Shown one piece after another: positions 63,487-64,000 of a DNA stretch of 64,000 nt. Source of the DNA: Pseudomonas viridiflava (GTDB lineage: Bacteria; Pseudomonadota; Gammaproteobacteria; Pseudomonadales; Pseudomonadaceae); the NCBI RefSeq assembly GCF_900580865.1, contig NZ_UTBZ01000228.1, positions 186,001-250,000 of the forward strand, given 5' to 3'. The notes below the pieces were generated by a model. That model worked only from the letters and a program-made list of their open reading frames with translations, did no database searches and had not been told where the DNA came from. Each line of letters begins with the position of its first letter. Position 1 is the first letter of the stretch. A program made the translations under genes and the position numbers.

Positions 63487-63563
<77 letters not shown>

Positions 63564-63569
63564 AACATC

Positions 63570-63602
63570 AAAAAAGGCTACTCGAAAGAGTGGCCTTTTT
63601 TG
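63570..63602 (+). terminator. Terminator after tRNA copy 1
   Basis: A-run, GGCTACTC-GAAA-GAGTGGCC stem, T-run. Confidence 0.9.
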
Positions 63603-63744
63603 TGCGCGTCTGTTTTGTCGATTTGCTCTTCTTATAGAGAAGCGACCGCCAAACAAGAATTCTTTGCATTTCCGAAACTTAAGCCTCCACCTGCGACCGT
63701 TTGACGCGATTGCACACTTATTTGACCCTTTACGGGATTAGCGG

Positions 63745-63772
63745 TTGACACCTCGCCGTTCGCCTGTAGAAT
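63745..63772 (+). promoter_or_regulatory. Sigma-70 promoter of second initiator tRNA gene
   Basis: TTGACA (63745-63750), 16-bp spacer, TAGAAT (63767-63772); very similar to the first promoter. Confidence 0.85.
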
Positions 63773-63785
63773 GCCGCCACACAGA

Positions 63786-63862
<77 letters not shown>

Positions 63863-63868
63863 AACATC

Positions 63869-63901
63869 AAAAAAGGCTACTCGAAAGAGTGGCCTTTTTT
63901 G
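63869..63901 (+). terminator. Terminator after tRNA copy 2
   Basis: Same stem-loop as after copy 1. From here to 64000 no gene is recognised. Confidence 0.9.
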
Positions 63902-64000
63902 TATCTGTGGAAAAAGTCCTTTCGCAACAATGATCTGTCACTGTGCAGTGAACCGCTTGGGATCTTCGGAAGTACTGACTTGCGACTATGCTTGAGTCGC

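Overview
The window is GC-rich chromosomal DNA from a Pseudomonas of the fluorescens group. The call rests on orthologous blocks that are typical of the genus: braCDEFG, the slyB-like/pdxH/ompA-like/dinG/ychJ/quiP neighbourhood, an aotJQMOP-like operon, ampG-proS and dinB. It also rests on many paired REP elements of the 'gggagcgagcctgctcgcga' type and on 'gtaggagctgccgaaggctgcgatctttt' hairpins. The species cannot be named from the sequence alone.

Layout. 1-4.5 kb: the 3' part of a GGDEF-EAL gene, a convergent beta-hydroxyacid dehydrogenase, and a solitary large protein with tubulin/FtsZ nucleotide-binding signatures. 4.7-10.5 kb: a DUF2288 gene and the complete branched-chain amino acid ABC transporter braCDEFG. 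10.6-13.3 kb: two tandem, diverged secreted proteins resembling the halovibrin family. 13.6-16.1 kb: a four-gene bufferin (MNIO-type RiPP metallophore) operon. 16.1-22.9 kb: LysR/SDR divergent pair, a lipoprotein, an FAD oxidoreductase, a PLP enzyme and NhaA. 23.0-26.0 kb: an S-type-pyocin-like rRNase toxin locus stacked against slyB. It holds three small immunity-type genes, a decayed second colicin E3-type nuclease domain and a ghost copy of the slyB 3' end. 26.1-43.5 kb: envelope and housekeeping genes (pdxH, three OmpA-type lipoproteins, serine hydrolase, agarase-like glycosidase, dinG, CopD-like, collagen-like protein, YchJ, SEC-C protein, isochorismatase-like hydrolase, quiP AHL acylase). 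43.9-54.5 kb: a four-gene 'ligase-associated' DNA repair set (MBL exonuclease, ATP-dependent ligase, DEXH helicase, PdeM phosphoesterase), split in the middle by an aotJQMOP-like basic amino acid transporter operon. 54.5-64 kb: dcd, a cold-shock gene, DUF481 protein, alkyltransferase-like protein, ampG, proS, a lipoprotein, dinB, and two identical initiator tRNA genes, each with its own promoter and terminator.

Genes that work together: BraC-G form one importer. BufA-D make and mature a copper-binding peptide. The exonuclease, ligase, helicase and PdeM are a known functional set. DinG and DinB each carry a good LexA box, tying them to the SOS response. The pyocin-like toxin, its immunities and the slyB-end duplication record at least one round of toxin-module replacement. 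The most novel-looking items are the stand-alone tubulin-like gene, the layered toxin graveyard at slyB, and the split DNA repair cluster. The bufferin operon belongs to a class described only recently.
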